From Mucilaginibacter sp. CSA2-8R (GTDB lineage Bacteria > Bacteroidota > Bacteroidia > Sphingobacteriales > Sphingobacteriaceae), in contig NZ_CP152389.1 in assembly GCF_038806765.1 (NCBI RefSeq), forward strand, positions 3,410,001 to 3,474,000: a DNA stretch of 64,000 bases, read 5' to 3'. Made by a program: the position numbers and the translations under genes. The notes beneath the pieces were generated by a model that worked only from the letters and a program-made list of their open reading frames with translations, was not told where the DNA came from and made no database searches. This document shows, in pieces, positions 1-9,365 of this stretch (positions are counted from its first letter, which is position 1; each line of letters starts with the position of its first letter).

Positions 1-122
1 GCATCAGCCTCGGGCGGACCCTCCACCAATACAATGTCGGGCTTAACATTTTCGAGAAAAGCCTTGACGTTGCGGGCCGAACCCGGACCATGATGCCGTA
101 TACCTAAAATATGAACTGCCAT
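1..122 (-). CDS. DUF5682 family protein, N-terminal fragment
   Basis: The first 40 residues of a protein that runs off the left edge of the window. It begins MAVHILGIRHHGPGSARN and continues to LVEGPPEAD, which matches my memory of the DUF5682 N-terminus (GIRHHGPGSAR followed by VLVEGPPEAD). It begins 12 bases after the stop of the MoxR ATPase gene, so it is the downstream member of that operon. Its biochemical role is unknown. Family knowledge: DUF5682 commonly sits with MoxR ATPases, SWIM proteins and vWA proteins. Only the start is visible, so integrity cannot be judged. Confidence 0.75.
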   Translation of the reverse strand, partial: MAVHILGIRHHGPGSARNVKAFLENVKPDIVLVEGPPEAD

Positions 123-134
123 GCTTACTGCTGA

Positions 135-1211
135 TTACAAGTCGCGACAAGCACGGTAAATATCGCTCCATTCATCACGCGGCTTCACCACGGTTTCGAG
201 GTATTCCTGCCAGATGAGCTTGTCCTGCACCGGGTCTTTGATTACCGAACCGATAACGCTGGCGGCCAGGTCGGCCGCCTTTAAGCGCCCATCGCCAAAA
301 TACGCCGCCATAGATAAGCCGCTGTTGACTACCGAGATAGCCTCGGCCGTACTTAGCGTGCCCGATGGTATTTTGATTTTGGTTTTGCCATCTAAAGTTA
401 CCCCGCTGCGCAACTCGCGGAAAATGGTAACCACCCGGCGAATTTCCTGCAAGGCAGGTGGTTCGGCCGGTAGCTCCATCACCTTTTCAAAGCTCTCTAC
501 CCGACGGCGCACAATATCAATCTCCTCTTCTACGGAGTCGGGCAAGGGTAAAATAACGGTATTGAAACGACGCTTCAGGGCGCTCGACAGCTCGTTAACG
601 CCTTTGTCGCGGTTATTAGCCGTGGCAATTACGTTAAAACCTCTTACCGCCTGCACTTCGGTGTTCAGTTCGGGTACGGGCATCGTTTTTTCGGAAAGGA
701 TGGTGATCAACGTATCCTGCACATCGGCACCGATGCGGGTGAGCTCTTCTACCCTCACAATCTTACCATCTTTCATAGCACGCATGACCGGGGTTTCTAC
801 CAGTGCCGCGGCTGACGGGCCCTGGGCAATCAGTTGCGCATAGTTCCAGCCGTAACGGATAGATTCTTCGCTGGTACCCGCCGTTCCCTGGATGATGAGG
901 GTGGAGTCGCCGCTTACGGCTGCTGTAAGATGTTCGCTCACCCAGCTTTTGGCCGTACCGGGCAAGCCGTACAGCAGCAGGGCACGGTCGGTAGTAAGTG
1001 TGGCCACGGCAATTTCCATTAACCGGCGGTTACCGATGTATTTAGGTGACACCTCGAAACCGTTGCTCAGCTTGCCGCCCACCAGGTAAGTAACCACGGC
1101 TTGAGGCGACAATACCCAGTTAGTTGGGCGTTTACCGCTATCCTGCTTTTTTAATTCTTCGAGTTCGTGAGCAAATAACTGCTCGGCGTGTTGACGTAAT
1201 ATTTGTGACAT
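135..1211 (-). CDS. MoxR-type AAA+ ATPase
   Basis: 358-aa AAA+ ATPase of the MoxR kind. The Walker A motif GLPGTAKS lies near residue 83, the region around EELTRIGADVQDTL is the Walker B/sensor segment, and NVIATANNRDKGVNE is the sensor 1 stretch. MoxR ATPases act as chaperone-like remodellers, usually with a vWA partner, inserting cofactors or assembling complexes. Here it lies between a DUF5691 gene (11 bp upstream) and a DUF5682 gene, with a SWIM protein first in the operon. That set recurs in many bacteria but has no settled function. No vWA gene is visible; it would be expected beyond the left edge. Confidence 0.9.
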   Translation of the reverse strand: MSQILRQHAEQLFAHELEELKKQDSGKRPTNWVLSPQAVVTYLVGGKLSNGFEVSPKYIGNRRLMEIAVATLTTDRALLLYGLPGTAKSWVSEHLTAAVSGDSTLIIQGTAGTSEESIRYGWNYAQLIAQGPSAAALVETPVMRAMKDGKIVRVEELTRIGADVQDTLITILSEKTMPVPELNTEVQAVRGFNVIATANNRDKGVNELSSALKRRFNTVILPLPDSVEEEIDIVRRRVESFEKVMELPAEPPALQEIRRVVTIFRELRSGVTLDGKTKIKIPSGTLSTAEAISVVNSGLSMAAYFGDGRLKAADLAASVIGSVIKDPVQDKLIWQEYLETVVKPRDEWSDIYRACRDL

Positions 1212-1221
1212 TGCGGAGGTT

Positions 1222-2703
1222 TTATATGTTAAATACCTGGGGTATCTGCTGTTTTAAGGTGAGTAGTTTTTGTAGATATTGCCGGTTCTTTTCCCACAAA
1301 CTTTGCAGGTAAGGGTCTTTAGCTTCAATACTGTCAAGCTGCTTCTGTATTGCAGCCGGCATTATCGAAACGAATGTACTTAGGATAGTACGGCTATATT
1401 GATACGGATAATTGACCATAAAACGCAAAGCCTCAACTGCAAATGCCGGGCTCCATTCATGGTTGATGTGCAGCGCTTCCTGAATTACGGTTTTAGGATC
1501 GTCTTTTATAAAACGCATCAAATATTCATCTTGTTGCCGGGGCGACAGTTGATATAATAAGTGGGGATTAAACTGCTTTTGGTTCAAGACAAGCAGCAGC
1601 CATTCTGTACTTTTAAAATGCACGACAGCATTGCATAGTGCCTGAACTTTATCCGACGCGTACTTTTCAAAATATTCGGCGACTTGTTCGCGATTGGTCT
1701 GCAAATGACGCTCCCAAAACGAGGGTGTTACCGAGCTGATTAATTGGTAGAGAATATACTCTTCGTCGCTCATCTTCACATCCGGGCCGGCCAACTTTTC
1801 AATACCGGTGCTGAAAATTTGTGGATTCAGGTCGGCAGGCAAGTGAAACTGCAAGGTGGTTTTGCTAACTAAGCCCAGCAGTGCCTTTTCTTGCTTCAAA
1901 GTCACCGAGTGGCTCAACGCCTCTTCGTACAACCGTACGATGGACGAACCTGCCAGTTGTTTAAGTAAACGCTGCACCTGCTCTTTTACCTTTTGGCTTT
2001 TTTCATTTAATAAAGATTCGAGCCAGGGCAAATCTGCTACCGAGAGATTATTCTGTAAAGTTTTTAAAAGTTCGGGCTTGGTGGCAGCGCTCTCCTGTGG
2101 CCAGGTTTGTTGCAGCCACTCCAAACCTTTGGCCGCATCATCCTGCCTTACTTCGCGCAGTACCCGGAGTCGATCGTCGGCTTTACCGGTACGCCATAAT
2201 TCTTCATTGGGTGTAACAGTAAAATACTCCCAATCTTTATTGTATTGGCTTAACCATGCACCGCGGTTGCCGCTGCAGTTAATAGATAGCTGTCTGATGG
2301 CGCCATGTTTGGCGGCTTTATCCAGCACAACCGGGATCATCCCTGGTGTGAGTAATTGATTACTGTACTCACATTGTGTTAACCAGAGTTGTAAGAGCGG
2401 CAAGTTATCTTCGTGCAAAATGGCAGTTAGCAACTGCGCGGCGGCAGCCGAACAATACGGCTTTGTATCGGCTCCGGCCGGTGCAAAGCTAAGTTCGCTT
2501 TTTTGCAGCGGCATAAAGCCGCATTGCCGGTAATTATAAACGACGGCTGCCTTTTGCAAAAACCGGCTTTCTTTGTCCTGCTCACCGGCCGACTCTATAG
2601 ACTCGGCTATGTTTGCCAACTCCTGCGGCCATTCGTTGTTGCCGGACGATGGTTTATCCGTTCCCAGCATAGCGGTATGTACGATATCTTCCCAGATTTT
2701 CAT
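1222..2703 (-). CDS. DUF5691 family protein
   Basis: The start is chosen at MKIWEDIVHTAMLGTDKP (ATG complement ending at 2703), because this lets the gene overlap the upstream SWIM gene by one base (TAATG); the longer open frame to 2736 adds 11 residues without similarity. The ~493-aa product is predicted to be soluble and mostly helical, resembling HEAT-like helical repeat proteins, with no catalytic motif I can recognise. The opening WEDIVHTAMLGTDK is the signature I associate with DUF5691. Role unknown; presumably a partner or scaffold for the MoxR ATPase encoded just downstream. Confidence 0.8.
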   Translation of the reverse strand: MKIWEDIVHTAMLGTDKPSSGNNEWPQELANIAESIESAGEQDKESRFLQKAAVVYNYRQCGFMPLQKSELSFAPAGADTKPYCSAAAAQLLTAILHEDNLPLLQLWLTQCEYSNQLLTPGMIPVVLDKAAKHGAIRQLSINCSGNRGAWLSQYNKDWEYFTVTPNEELWRTGKADDRLRVLREVRQDDAAKGLEWLQQTWPQESAATKPELLKTLQNNLSVADLPWLESLLNEKSQKVKEQVQRLLKQLAGSSIVRLYEEALSHSVTLKQEKALLGLVSKTTLQFHLPADLNPQIFSTGIEKLAGPDVKMSDEEYILYQLISSVTPSFWERHLQTNREQVAEYFEKYASDKVQALCNAVVHFKSTEWLLLVLNQKQFNPHLLYQLSPRQQDEYLMRFIKDDPKTVIQEALHINHEWSPAFAVEALRFMVNYPYQYSRTILSTFVSIMPAAIQKQLDSIEAKDPYLQSLWEKNRQYLQKLLTLKQQIPQVFNI

Positions 2704-4013
2704 TAGCCTAAAAATTGATAAGTGTTTTGATACCACACGCCCAGCGGCCGGTAAACGTTTTCTTTGCCGATGACGGCCATGGGCAAAGCTTCGCCACCAC
2801 TCAGGGCCAGTAACTTGTATATCGACTTAAAACCGTCAGCTATCTTACACAAGTACCCCTGGTTATCCTGCAGCCACCATTGCTTTTGAAATTGCACCGG
2901 CTTTAAATCAGCTACTACTATGGGCATGGTATTGCCGAAAGGCAACTTTGTGTTTAACATCGCTTCGTATTCTGCCACCTGCGGCCAGGTGGTGCACGCC
3001 CTATGTGCTACCGACTGTGGCGGGTTAATGACTGTATGGTTTTTGATCAGGCACCGGTAAGGCACTGCAGAAGGGAAATAAACTAATTCTGCTTTGATGT
3101 ACGACCCCGGCATCAGCGATACCTGGTTAACCTGCCCGCGGGCACTGAACTGCAAAAACAAGGCGTATTGACCAGACTGGATGCCATACAGCCAGTTTTC
3201 TTCGACGCTAAGCTGCTGCTCTTCGCGTACCTCTTTGCCAAGCACCAGCCAGTTGTCATGTATACCCTCCTGCTGTCGCAGCTCGTCCTGGTTAACCGTA
3301 AATCCAATGGCCGCCCGGATATCGGCCTGTAAATCCGGGTTCATATTACCAATGTGCTGATAGCCTTCGGTAACAAGGTATATTTGCAGCAAGTTGTCCA
3401 TAAAACTACTTTGCCAGCCCTCGTTCCAAAACGGGGTAGCGGCCAGTTGGCGCACCATGGCGGCTAAACCCGGCGCTTGGGCATCTACCATGCGGCGTGC
3501 CATGTTTTCCCAAAATGCGGCGCCCTTTTCGGGCAGGGAGATGATACCGTTGCGAACAATATCTTTTATCCACATCAACAACTCCTGTATACCGGCATTT
3601 ACCTTTTGTTCGCGGGCCTGCTGGCGCTTAGCCAGGGCGTTTTCGTCAACCGGCTTTTCAGCTTTTTCGGCTTTCTTTTCTTCCTTTTCCGAACGCTTAC
3701 TGAGCCAGTCGCTTACCCAGCCAGGCATATTGGCAGTCTGAAAAAGGCCCGGCTGCCTGCTGTTTAATAGCAACAAGCCCAGACCATGCTTGCACGGAAA
3801 CTTACGACTGGGGCACGAGCATTTGAACGCCACATTGGTTAAATCTACCTGGGTTTGGTAGGGCTTGCTGCCGCTGCCTTTGCACTCGCCCCAAAGGGCT
3901 TGCGCACTTACGCCCAGGCTTACCCACTTGGCGGGTGTGGCCAAATCGCGCCCGGCTTTTTTCGAAGCTTCGTCGGGCGCGAGTGAAAATATCTGGTCTT
4001 CGGTTAATTGCAA
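2703..4013 (-). CDS. SWIM zinc finger protein
   Basis: 436 aa. A SWIM zinc finger is visible around residues 68-80: CSCPSRKFPCKHGLG fits CxCx(n)CxH. SWIM domains bind zinc and are thought to mediate DNA or protein contacts. Downstream of it is a charged Lys/Glu/Ala-rich linker (residues ~110-140), then a long region without motifs. This is the first gene of the minus-strand cluster SWIM, DUF5691, MoxR, DUF5682 and overlaps the next gene by one base. Function in vivo is unknown; the composition suggests a multi-protein NTP-driven system. Confidence 0.85.
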   Translation of the reverse strand: MQLTEDQIFSLAPDEASKKAGRDLATPAKWVSLGVSAQALWGECKGSGSKPYQTQVDLTNVAFKCSCPSRKFPCKHGLGLLLLNSRQPGLFQTANMPGWVSDWLSKRSEKEEKKAEKAEKPVDENALAKRQQAREQKVNAGIQELLMWIKDIVRNGIISLPEKGAAFWENMARRMVDAQAPGLAAMVRQLAATPFWNEGWQSSFMDNLLQIYLVTEGYQHIGNMNPDLQADIRAAIGFTVNQDELRQQEGIHDNWLVLGKEVREEQQLSVEENWLYGIQSGQYALFLQFSARGQVNQVSLMPGSYIKAELVYFPSAVPYRCLIKNHTVINPPQSVAHRACTTWPQVAEYEAMLNTKLPFGNTMPIVVADLKPVQFQKQWWLQDNQGYLCKIADGFKSIYKLLALSGGEALPMAVIGKENVYRPLGVWYQNTYQFLG

Positions 4014-4121
4014 TGGTTAATGCTTTACAGGTTAGGTTTACTTACCGGTTTTAAAAGTAAAATATTTAGTGATGGATGTAAACAAAAGATGAAAACTTTA
4101 TCTACCCGGCAACACCTCCTT

Positions 4122-4736
4122 TTATAACGGCTGACGAATAGATTTAACCGCGTTGCCGCGCTCGAGGCTGTGATGGTTAAGCCATTGCTCTTGCTGCTGA
4201 GTAATCAAAGTTTCGGTTTGCCAGGCCATCACTTTAGCTTGCAAACGCTGCAGGCAAAGCTTTTTGTTTTCGAGCTGCGAGCGGCTATCCATAGCCAACA
4301 CCTGTATGCCCGATGGCACGTGGGTGCCACGCACGGCAGTTTCTACTTTGTTTACATGTTGTCCGCCCGGACCGGAAGCCCTGCAGGTTTCCAGTTTGAC
4401 TTCGGCATCCCGCCAAACCGGCAACTCGTTTAACGGCAATATGCTGATGCCCACAAACCAGTTTTTGCGCTTATGCTGCCTGCGAAACGGACTGGCCGAT
4501 ATCCATTGTACGGTGCCCTGCCACTCGTTGATATAGCTGTCTAAACCAACGCCCTCTGCTGTAAATGTGACTGACTTAAAAGTATTTGGCCCATCGGCCT
4601 CTACCCTGTCTAAAACTTCGGTTTTTATATTTTGCTGATGCGCTTGTGCCAGCATCAGATGCTGTACCCTGGCTACAGCCCGGCAACATTCGGCCGGGCC
4701 TTTACCAGAGGTAATTTGTATAATCATTTTTTTCAT
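4122..4736 (-). CDS. prfH: PrfH, class I release factor homologue linked to RNA repair
   Basis: 204 aa, shorter than RF1/RF2 (~360) because the N-terminal domain and codon-recognition parts are reduced. The catalytic GGQ loop is intact in RASGPGGQHVNKVE, with the usual conserved flank. It lies 5 bp downstream of an rtcB gene and is surely co-transcribed. Established knowledge: PrfH homologues linked to rtcB rescue ribosomes stalled by cleavage in the 16S rRNA decoding centre, after which RtcB reseals the break. The start could be Met1 or Met4 (MIIQITSGKG). The alternative of a general peptidyl-tRNA hydrolase (ArfB-like) is unlikely given the rtcB linkage. Confidence 0.9.
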   Translation of the reverse strand: MKKMIIQITSGKGPAECCRAVARVQHLMLAQAHQQNIKTEVLDRVEADGPNTFKSVTFTAEGVGLDSYINEWQGTVQWISASPFRRQHKRKNWFVGISILPLNELPVWRDAEVKLETCRASGPGGQHVNKVETAVRGTHVPSGIQVLAMDSRSQLENKKLCLQRLQAKVMAWQTETLITQQQEQWLNHHSLERGNAVKSIRQPL

Positions 4737-4741
4737 GAGGC

Positions 4742-6142
4742 TTATTCTTTACTCATTCTTACTATTTTGGGCGTAAACCGGCCCTGCACATCTACCAGCG
4801 CATGCTGTGCCTCCATCACCTGATCGATGTTCTTGTACGCCATCGGGTTTTCTTCTACACTGCCGCCAATCAGCGTTACGTCGGCTTTGTCCAGCAGCTT
4901 TTTCATGGCCGATACCGTGATGCTGTCTTTGGCTTTTTGCCGGCTCATGGCCCTGCCTGCCCCGTGCGAGGCGGAATACAGCGACTCTTCGGTCCCCTTT
5001 CCGCTTACCAAATAAGCCGGCGTGGTCATGCTGCCCGGAATAATGCCCAGCTCACCTTGATATGCTGGTGTGGCACCTTTGCGGTGAACAATTACCTCTT
5101 GCCCATCGGCCAGTGTGTCCTGCCAGGCAAAGTTGTGGTGGTTTTCTACCGTGCATAACCCTTTGAGGTCTAAAGCTTTTAACAGGTTAGCATGAATGCG
5201 CTCATGACAGGCGCGCGCATAATCGCCGGCCAGTGTCATGGCCAGCCAGTACTCCTGCCCGGCTTCCGTTTGCATGTCCAGCCAGGCCAGCGGCTGTGCA
5301 TGGCGGGGTAATTTACAGGTATTCATGGCCAGTTGGGTATAGTGCTTAGCAATAGCAGCACCTAAGCCCCGGCTGCCCGAGTGCGACAACAGTGCCACGT
5401 ACCTTTTGGCAGGCAGGTGCAAGGCATTGTTTTCAGCCAGTTCTATCACGCCAAACTCCACAAAGTGGTTACCATTGCCCGAGGTGCCCAACTGCCTCAC
5501 CGCTTTGCCATGCAGCGGCCGTAAAAAAGCTAACTCGCGAAATATTTGGCTATCCAGCACCTCGTGTTCCTGCCGGGTGTCCAGTCCGCCTTCCATTCCA
5601 AAGTGTGTATGGTTTTTAAGGGCCTGTTTGGCCTGGTAGCCGTAGCGATTAAAATAACTGTCGCTCTCGTCAACAATGGTCAATGCCATACGGCAGCCAA
5701 TATCCATCCCTACGGCATACGGAATTACCGCCTGCCGGGTAGCCAGCACGCCGCCAATAGGCAAGCCAAAGCCCATATGGGCATCGGGCATCAGCGCCCC
5801 TTTAACGCTTACGGGCAGTTGCATGGCCAGCTCCATTTGCTTGTGAGCGGCTTCCTCGATGTGTTTGCCACCATAGGTTTTGTAATGCAGCGGTTCGTTT
5901 AGCAGTTCGTGTACACTGAATGGAACTTCGGCAGGTTTGCCGATGATTTTTTCGGCTATTTTACCGGCAACCGGGTCGGTTAAATATTTTTCCGGCTGAT
6001 TTTTAATATCTGTAAGCAAAGCAAGCAATGCCTCATGCGTGTGGTGCTTGAAATGCTTAGAAGCAATACCTATGACCAAACTGCGAAGCTGGTTATCGGT
6101 ATAGCCTATTTTACTTAATTCTTTTATTTTTAAATTGCCCAT
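4742..6142 (-). CDS. rtcB: RtcB-type RNA ligase (RtcB2 group)
   Basis: 466-aa RNA-splicing ligase that joins 2',3'-cyclic phosphate or 3'-phosphate RNA ends to 5'-OH ends using GTP and Mn. Family motifs visible: MPDAHMGFGLPIGG near residue 118, GMDIGCRM, GTSGNGNHFVEFG, LSHSGSRGLG, ENHHNFAW and the nucleophile-His region SASHGAGRAMSR. It is the upstream gene of an operon with prfH, which places it with the RtcB2-PrfH ribosome repair pairs rather than general tRNA splicing. About 470 bp of non-coding DNA lie upstream and should hold its promoter. No RtcR-type regulator is next to it. Confidence 0.93.
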   Translation of the reverse strand: MGNLKIKELSKIGYTDNQLRSLVIGIASKHFKHHTHEALLALLTDIKNQPEKYLTDPVAGKIAEKIIGKPAEVPFSVHELLNEPLHYKTYGGKHIEEAAHKQMELAMQLPVSVKGALMPDAHMGFGLPIGGVLATRQAVIPYAVGMDIGCRMALTIVDESDSYFNRYGYQAKQALKNHTHFGMEGGLDTRQEHEVLDSQIFRELAFLRPLHGKAVRQLGTSGNGNHFVEFGVIELAENNALHLPAKRYVALLSHSGSRGLGAAIAKHYTQLAMNTCKLPRHAQPLAWLDMQTEAGQEYWLAMTLAGDYARACHERIHANLLKALDLKGLCTVENHHNFAWQDTLADGQEVIVHRKGATPAYQGELGIIPGSMTTPAYLVSGKGTEESLYSASHGAGRAMSRQKAKDSITVSAMKKLLDKADVTLIGGSVEENPMAYKNIDQVMEAQHALVDVQGRFTPKIVRMSKE

Positions 6143-6615
6143 GTGAGGGATACGTGTTTTTATCCGGCGATGAACAGGTATTCCTCTGCCTTGCCGGAAA
6201 GTTGACTAATCACCGTAGCGCTTGCAACAGGATTGGCAGCGTATTTCCCATAATTTGGAAACTGCATAATCATCCCAATGCACGCCAAACGGTGCGTTTT
6301 TTTAAATTAAATTTGATGAATGGGTCTTTAATCCATCCCGGAGAATGGGATATACCCTTTTGTGGCAGAATTACGTTACCACACTAACAGGTAGACCAAG
6401 GCAATACACAGTCGTTGCAACAGGCAACAAACCATGAAGTGTTTTCAGTAAAATAAAAACAGAATGCCGGCAGCCGGTTAGGCCAAAAGCGAAAGGGGCG
6501 ATATTTGAATACGTGCAGTCATGATTCCTTGATGTTTAAAAAGATTTATAAATAAGGAATTGGTGCGAAGGTAAAACAAGTTTTTAAATATCCTGCAAAT
6601 TATTTTGCAGACAGC
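6143..6615. other. Intergenic region upstream of rtcB
   Basis: No gene is supported here. It separates the start of rtcB from the stop of the polyamine-cluster membrane gene. A small hairpin (TGCAAA/TTTGCA) near 6594-6610 lies just downstream of the 6616 gene's stop on the minus strand and could help termination. I find no clear TAnnTTTG element directly upstream of rtcB. Confidence 0.4.
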
Positions 6616-7695
6616 TTACTGATGCTCCTGCTTTGTACGTTTCCAGATGAACCCGTCTAATATATAATGTGTGGATTGCGGCAATGACAGCAACGGCACC
6701 AGCAGCGCCAAGGCAGCAGAATCATGAATGAGAGGCAGATTTTTAAATATGGCAAATACCGGAGTATGCTCGCGCCAAACCAGTCCATCCCACAGGCCTT
6801 CTTCTACGTAAGCCAGCAGCACCAAACCCAACACAAAAATAAGAACGCCGGTGTAAGGCTTATAAACTGCTTTCAGCATTGTACGCTCGGCAAGGGCTCT
6901 ATTCTTTACGCGCTGTTGCTCCGTAATCCAGATAAGGGCCATGTAAGGTATACCGTGCGAAACGACGTTGAGGGTGGTAAAGGCCATATCCCCGTTGTAA
7001 TAAATGATGCCGAAATACCAGGATAATAGCGTGCCTGCAACGATGAGGTTACGAGGCAGATTAATTTTCCGGACACGCGCCAGCATCTGTAATTCTTTCA
7101 ATGCATAAACTGCAATAACGCACCCATAGATATAGCCGCTGAGCTGCAGCAGGAATTCTGATTTAAACACCAGAAAATCACCATCTACAAACCAGTTGAA
7201 CTGCCTGCCTCCAGCCAGGTGCCAGTAAAGCAAGGGATAAATAGTAGCTGTGTAAACGGCAAGCGCGTCAATAGAGCGGTGCAATTTTGATTGGCGCTCG
7301 TGCCTGCTGTACAACCGCATAAAACCGTACTGCTGCCTGATAAAATGGAACACGGCTAGGTAAGCCAGTATGCGCCAGAATATCAACCCGTCGACCGCAT
7401 ACAACAACACACCCGCAACGTAACACAACAGCGGGATAACCAACAACATGGGCCGCTGCTTTACCGACGACGAACGGAAATAAGTGCGATACAGCGTACT
7501 GTAAACGTGGGCCACATCCACCATCACCACTAACAGTACCCAATAGACCAGCGGCATGGTAGCGGTACTTTTAAACACACCAGGAAAACTGGCCACCAAC
7601 AACAAAGCCAAGAACGGTGGCGAAAGGACGAACAAACCATCTACCCAGACCGAACTTAACCACGGCTGCTCTAAAGGTTTACCGGCGCTACTCAT
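6616..7695 (-). CDS. Polytopic membrane protein of the polyamine-type operon
   Basis: 359 aa with about eight hydrophobic segments, for example residues 18-36, 45-62, 80-100, 105-125 and near the C-terminus; no catalytic motif I recognise. The start overlaps the stop of the upstream FAD oxidoreductase gene by four bases, so it is the last gene of a six-gene operon that begins with speD. An inner-membrane role next to an aminopropyltransferase with membrane segments suggests participation in modification or transport of an envelope component, but this is inference. Confidence 0.75.
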   Translation of the reverse strand: MSSAGKPLEQPWLSSVWVDGLFVLSPPFLALLLVASFPGVFKSTATMPLVYWVLLVVMVDVAHVYSTLYRTYFRSSSVKQRPMLLVIPLLCYVAGVLLYAVDGLIFWRILAYLAVFHFIRQQYGFMRLYSRHERQSKLHRSIDALAVYTATIYPLLYWHLAGGRQFNWFVDGDFLVFKSEFLLQLSGYIYGCVIAVYALKELQMLARVRKINLPRNLIVAGTLLSWYFGIIYYNGDMAFTTLNVVSHGIPYMALIWITEQQRVKNRALAERTMLKAVYKPYTGVLIFVLGLVLLAYVEEGLWDGLVWREHTPVFAIFKNLPLIHDSAALALLVPLLSLPQSTHYILDGFIWKRTKQEHQ

Positions 7696-9365
7696 TTTTG
7701 TAAAACCTGTTTAGCTGCGCGTATGCCTTGATGAAAAGCTTCTTCAAACACCGATACGCCACTTAGATCGGTATGCGCAAAATAAATTTGATTGCCCAGT
7801 GGCTGGCGGGCTGCTGCGCGCCCACTGCCCCATATATAGCCTACTGCAGGACTGATCATGCCGTGCCCCCATAGCCAAAGATCGGCTTCCTCGATATAGG
7901 GAGTGATGCCGGGATGCATTTTTTCCATTTCGGGCATGATGATGTCCAGCCATTGTTCGCTGGTACGGGCATAAGCCGCCAGCCGGGCCACCCGTGGCTC
8001 CTGGTTGCTTAAGGGTAAGTAATAAGTAAGCACCCGTTTGTTACCTACTGCACTCACATTTTGCTGATTGGCATTTACATACCCTACTGATGCTGTACCA
8101 TAAACCACATTATCCCAGCACAAGGGTGCGCCTTTAGCATAAGGTAAATCGTTCACCGACAAGTTAGCAATTAGCCAGGGGCTATAATGTAAGATATCAG
8201 CGTTGAAACCCGGCCGGTCGATGCCTTTCAACAATCGCTGGTTCACAAACTGGGGAGATGCCAGGATGACTTTTTCCGCATATAGCGTACTGGTTTGATG
8301 TTGCTGAACATCGTACACCGTCACTTCTACCCTGTTTGTTTCGGGTTTTATGGCGTAAGCCATCCGGCCAGTTTTAATATGGTCTTTCACCTCATCGCGC
8401 AGGCGGCTCATCAACCAGCCGTTGCCCTCGGGCCAGGTAAGCACTGCATTGTCTTCGGCATTAGCCGCCTTGCCCTTACGGGCCGCAAAATAATGCAGAC
8501 CGGCCCAGGCAGATACCTTGCCTGCCAAAGCTCCATAATCGTCTTTACAGCAATAGTCCAGGTACCATAGCAGATACTCAGATGTATAACCGTTATTCTT
8601 CAGGTAATCTTTAAAGGAAATTTTATCCAACCGGCGGTAAGTATCATCGGCCGAACTTTCATCGAGCGGTAGGGTGAACGCATATTTGCCGTCGCTGCCT
8701 TTGGCCTGCCTGTAATCGTTAATCAGCTTAAAAAAACGCGTAATCTGCTGCTTGTCAGCGGCTATTACGCCAAAATCGGGCACCAAGCCTTCCTGCCATT
8801 CGCCGTTAATTAGTAAACGCTCCTCCGGGTCAAAGCACAAATAATACTCGTTGTAAAACGGCAGCCCTTTTGTGTTAAACCCCGTAATTACGTTATGCTG
8901 CTGCAAAAAATCAATCAGCAGGCAGTCGTTATTATTTACAATGGGCAGGTAATGCGCTCCCAAAGGATATTTAGAAACTGGGTTGCTGCCAAATGCGGCG
9001 TTGCCGCCGGCATGGTCTTCCAATTCCAGCACTTCAAAATCGTGCTCGCCCTGCATTTTTAACCACCGGGCAGCCGATAAGCCTGATATACCACTGCCAA
9101 TAATTAAAGTTTTTACGGTACGTGAGGGGGATGATGGAGCCGGTATTTTGAGCTTGTCGCGCAGTACGTGCCCGGCCTTATGGTTGGGGCCACGCAGTTG
9201 AACTTTGATATGTTTATAGGCCTGCTGGTTACCGCTTACTTTTTGAACGCAGTTTTGCAGCATTACCCCGCCTACCGATAAACCGGCGCGCAGCAAAAAC
9301 GAGCGGCGGTTGATACCGCTCAGTAATCCGCCTCGCTTATAAAACGGTAGACCACTCATCTTCAA
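7692..9365 (-). CDS. FAD-dependent oxidoreductase with N-terminal export-like signal
   Basis: 557 aa. Residues 19-35 contain NRRSFLLRAGLSVGG, a twin-arginine-like signal. The FAD-binding dinucleotide fold is at TLIIGSGISGLSAARWL (residues ~88-104), with the flavin-amine-oxidase style ELEDHAGGNA following and FAHTDLSGVSVFEEAFHQG near the C-terminus. It probably oxidises an amine or similar substrate outside the cytoplasm. It overlaps the upstream aminopropyltransferase gene by 29 bp and the downstream membrane gene by 4 bp. A polyamine or polyamine-modified lipid would fit the context, but the substrate is not known. Confidence 0.8.
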   Translation of the reverse strand: MKMSGLPFYKRGGLLSGINRRSFLLRAGLSVGGVMLQNCVQKVSGNQQAYKHIKVQLRGPNHKAGHVLRDKLKIPAPSSPSRTVKTLIIGSGISGLSAARWLKMQGEHDFEVLELEDHAGGNAAFGSNPVSKYPLGAHYLPIVNNNDCLLIDFLQQHNVITGFNTKGLPFYNEYYLCFDPEERLLINGEWQEGLVPDFGVIAADKQQITRFFKLINDYRQAKGSDGKYAFTLPLDESSADDTYRRLDKISFKDYLKNNGYTSEYLLWYLDYCCKDDYGALAGKVSAWAGLHYFAARKGKAANAEDNAVLTWPEGNGWLMSRLRDEVKDHIKTGRMAYAIKPETNRVEVTVYDVQQHQTSTLYAEKVILASPQFVNQRLLKGIDRPGFNADILHYSPWLIANLSVNDLPYAKGAPLCWDNVVYGTASVGYVNANQQNVSAVGNKRVLTYYLPLSNQEPRVARLAAYARTSEQWLDIIMPEMEKMHPGITPYIEEADLWLWGHGMISPAVGYIWGSGRAAARQPLGNQIYFAHTDLSGVSVFEEAFHQGIRAAKQVLQK

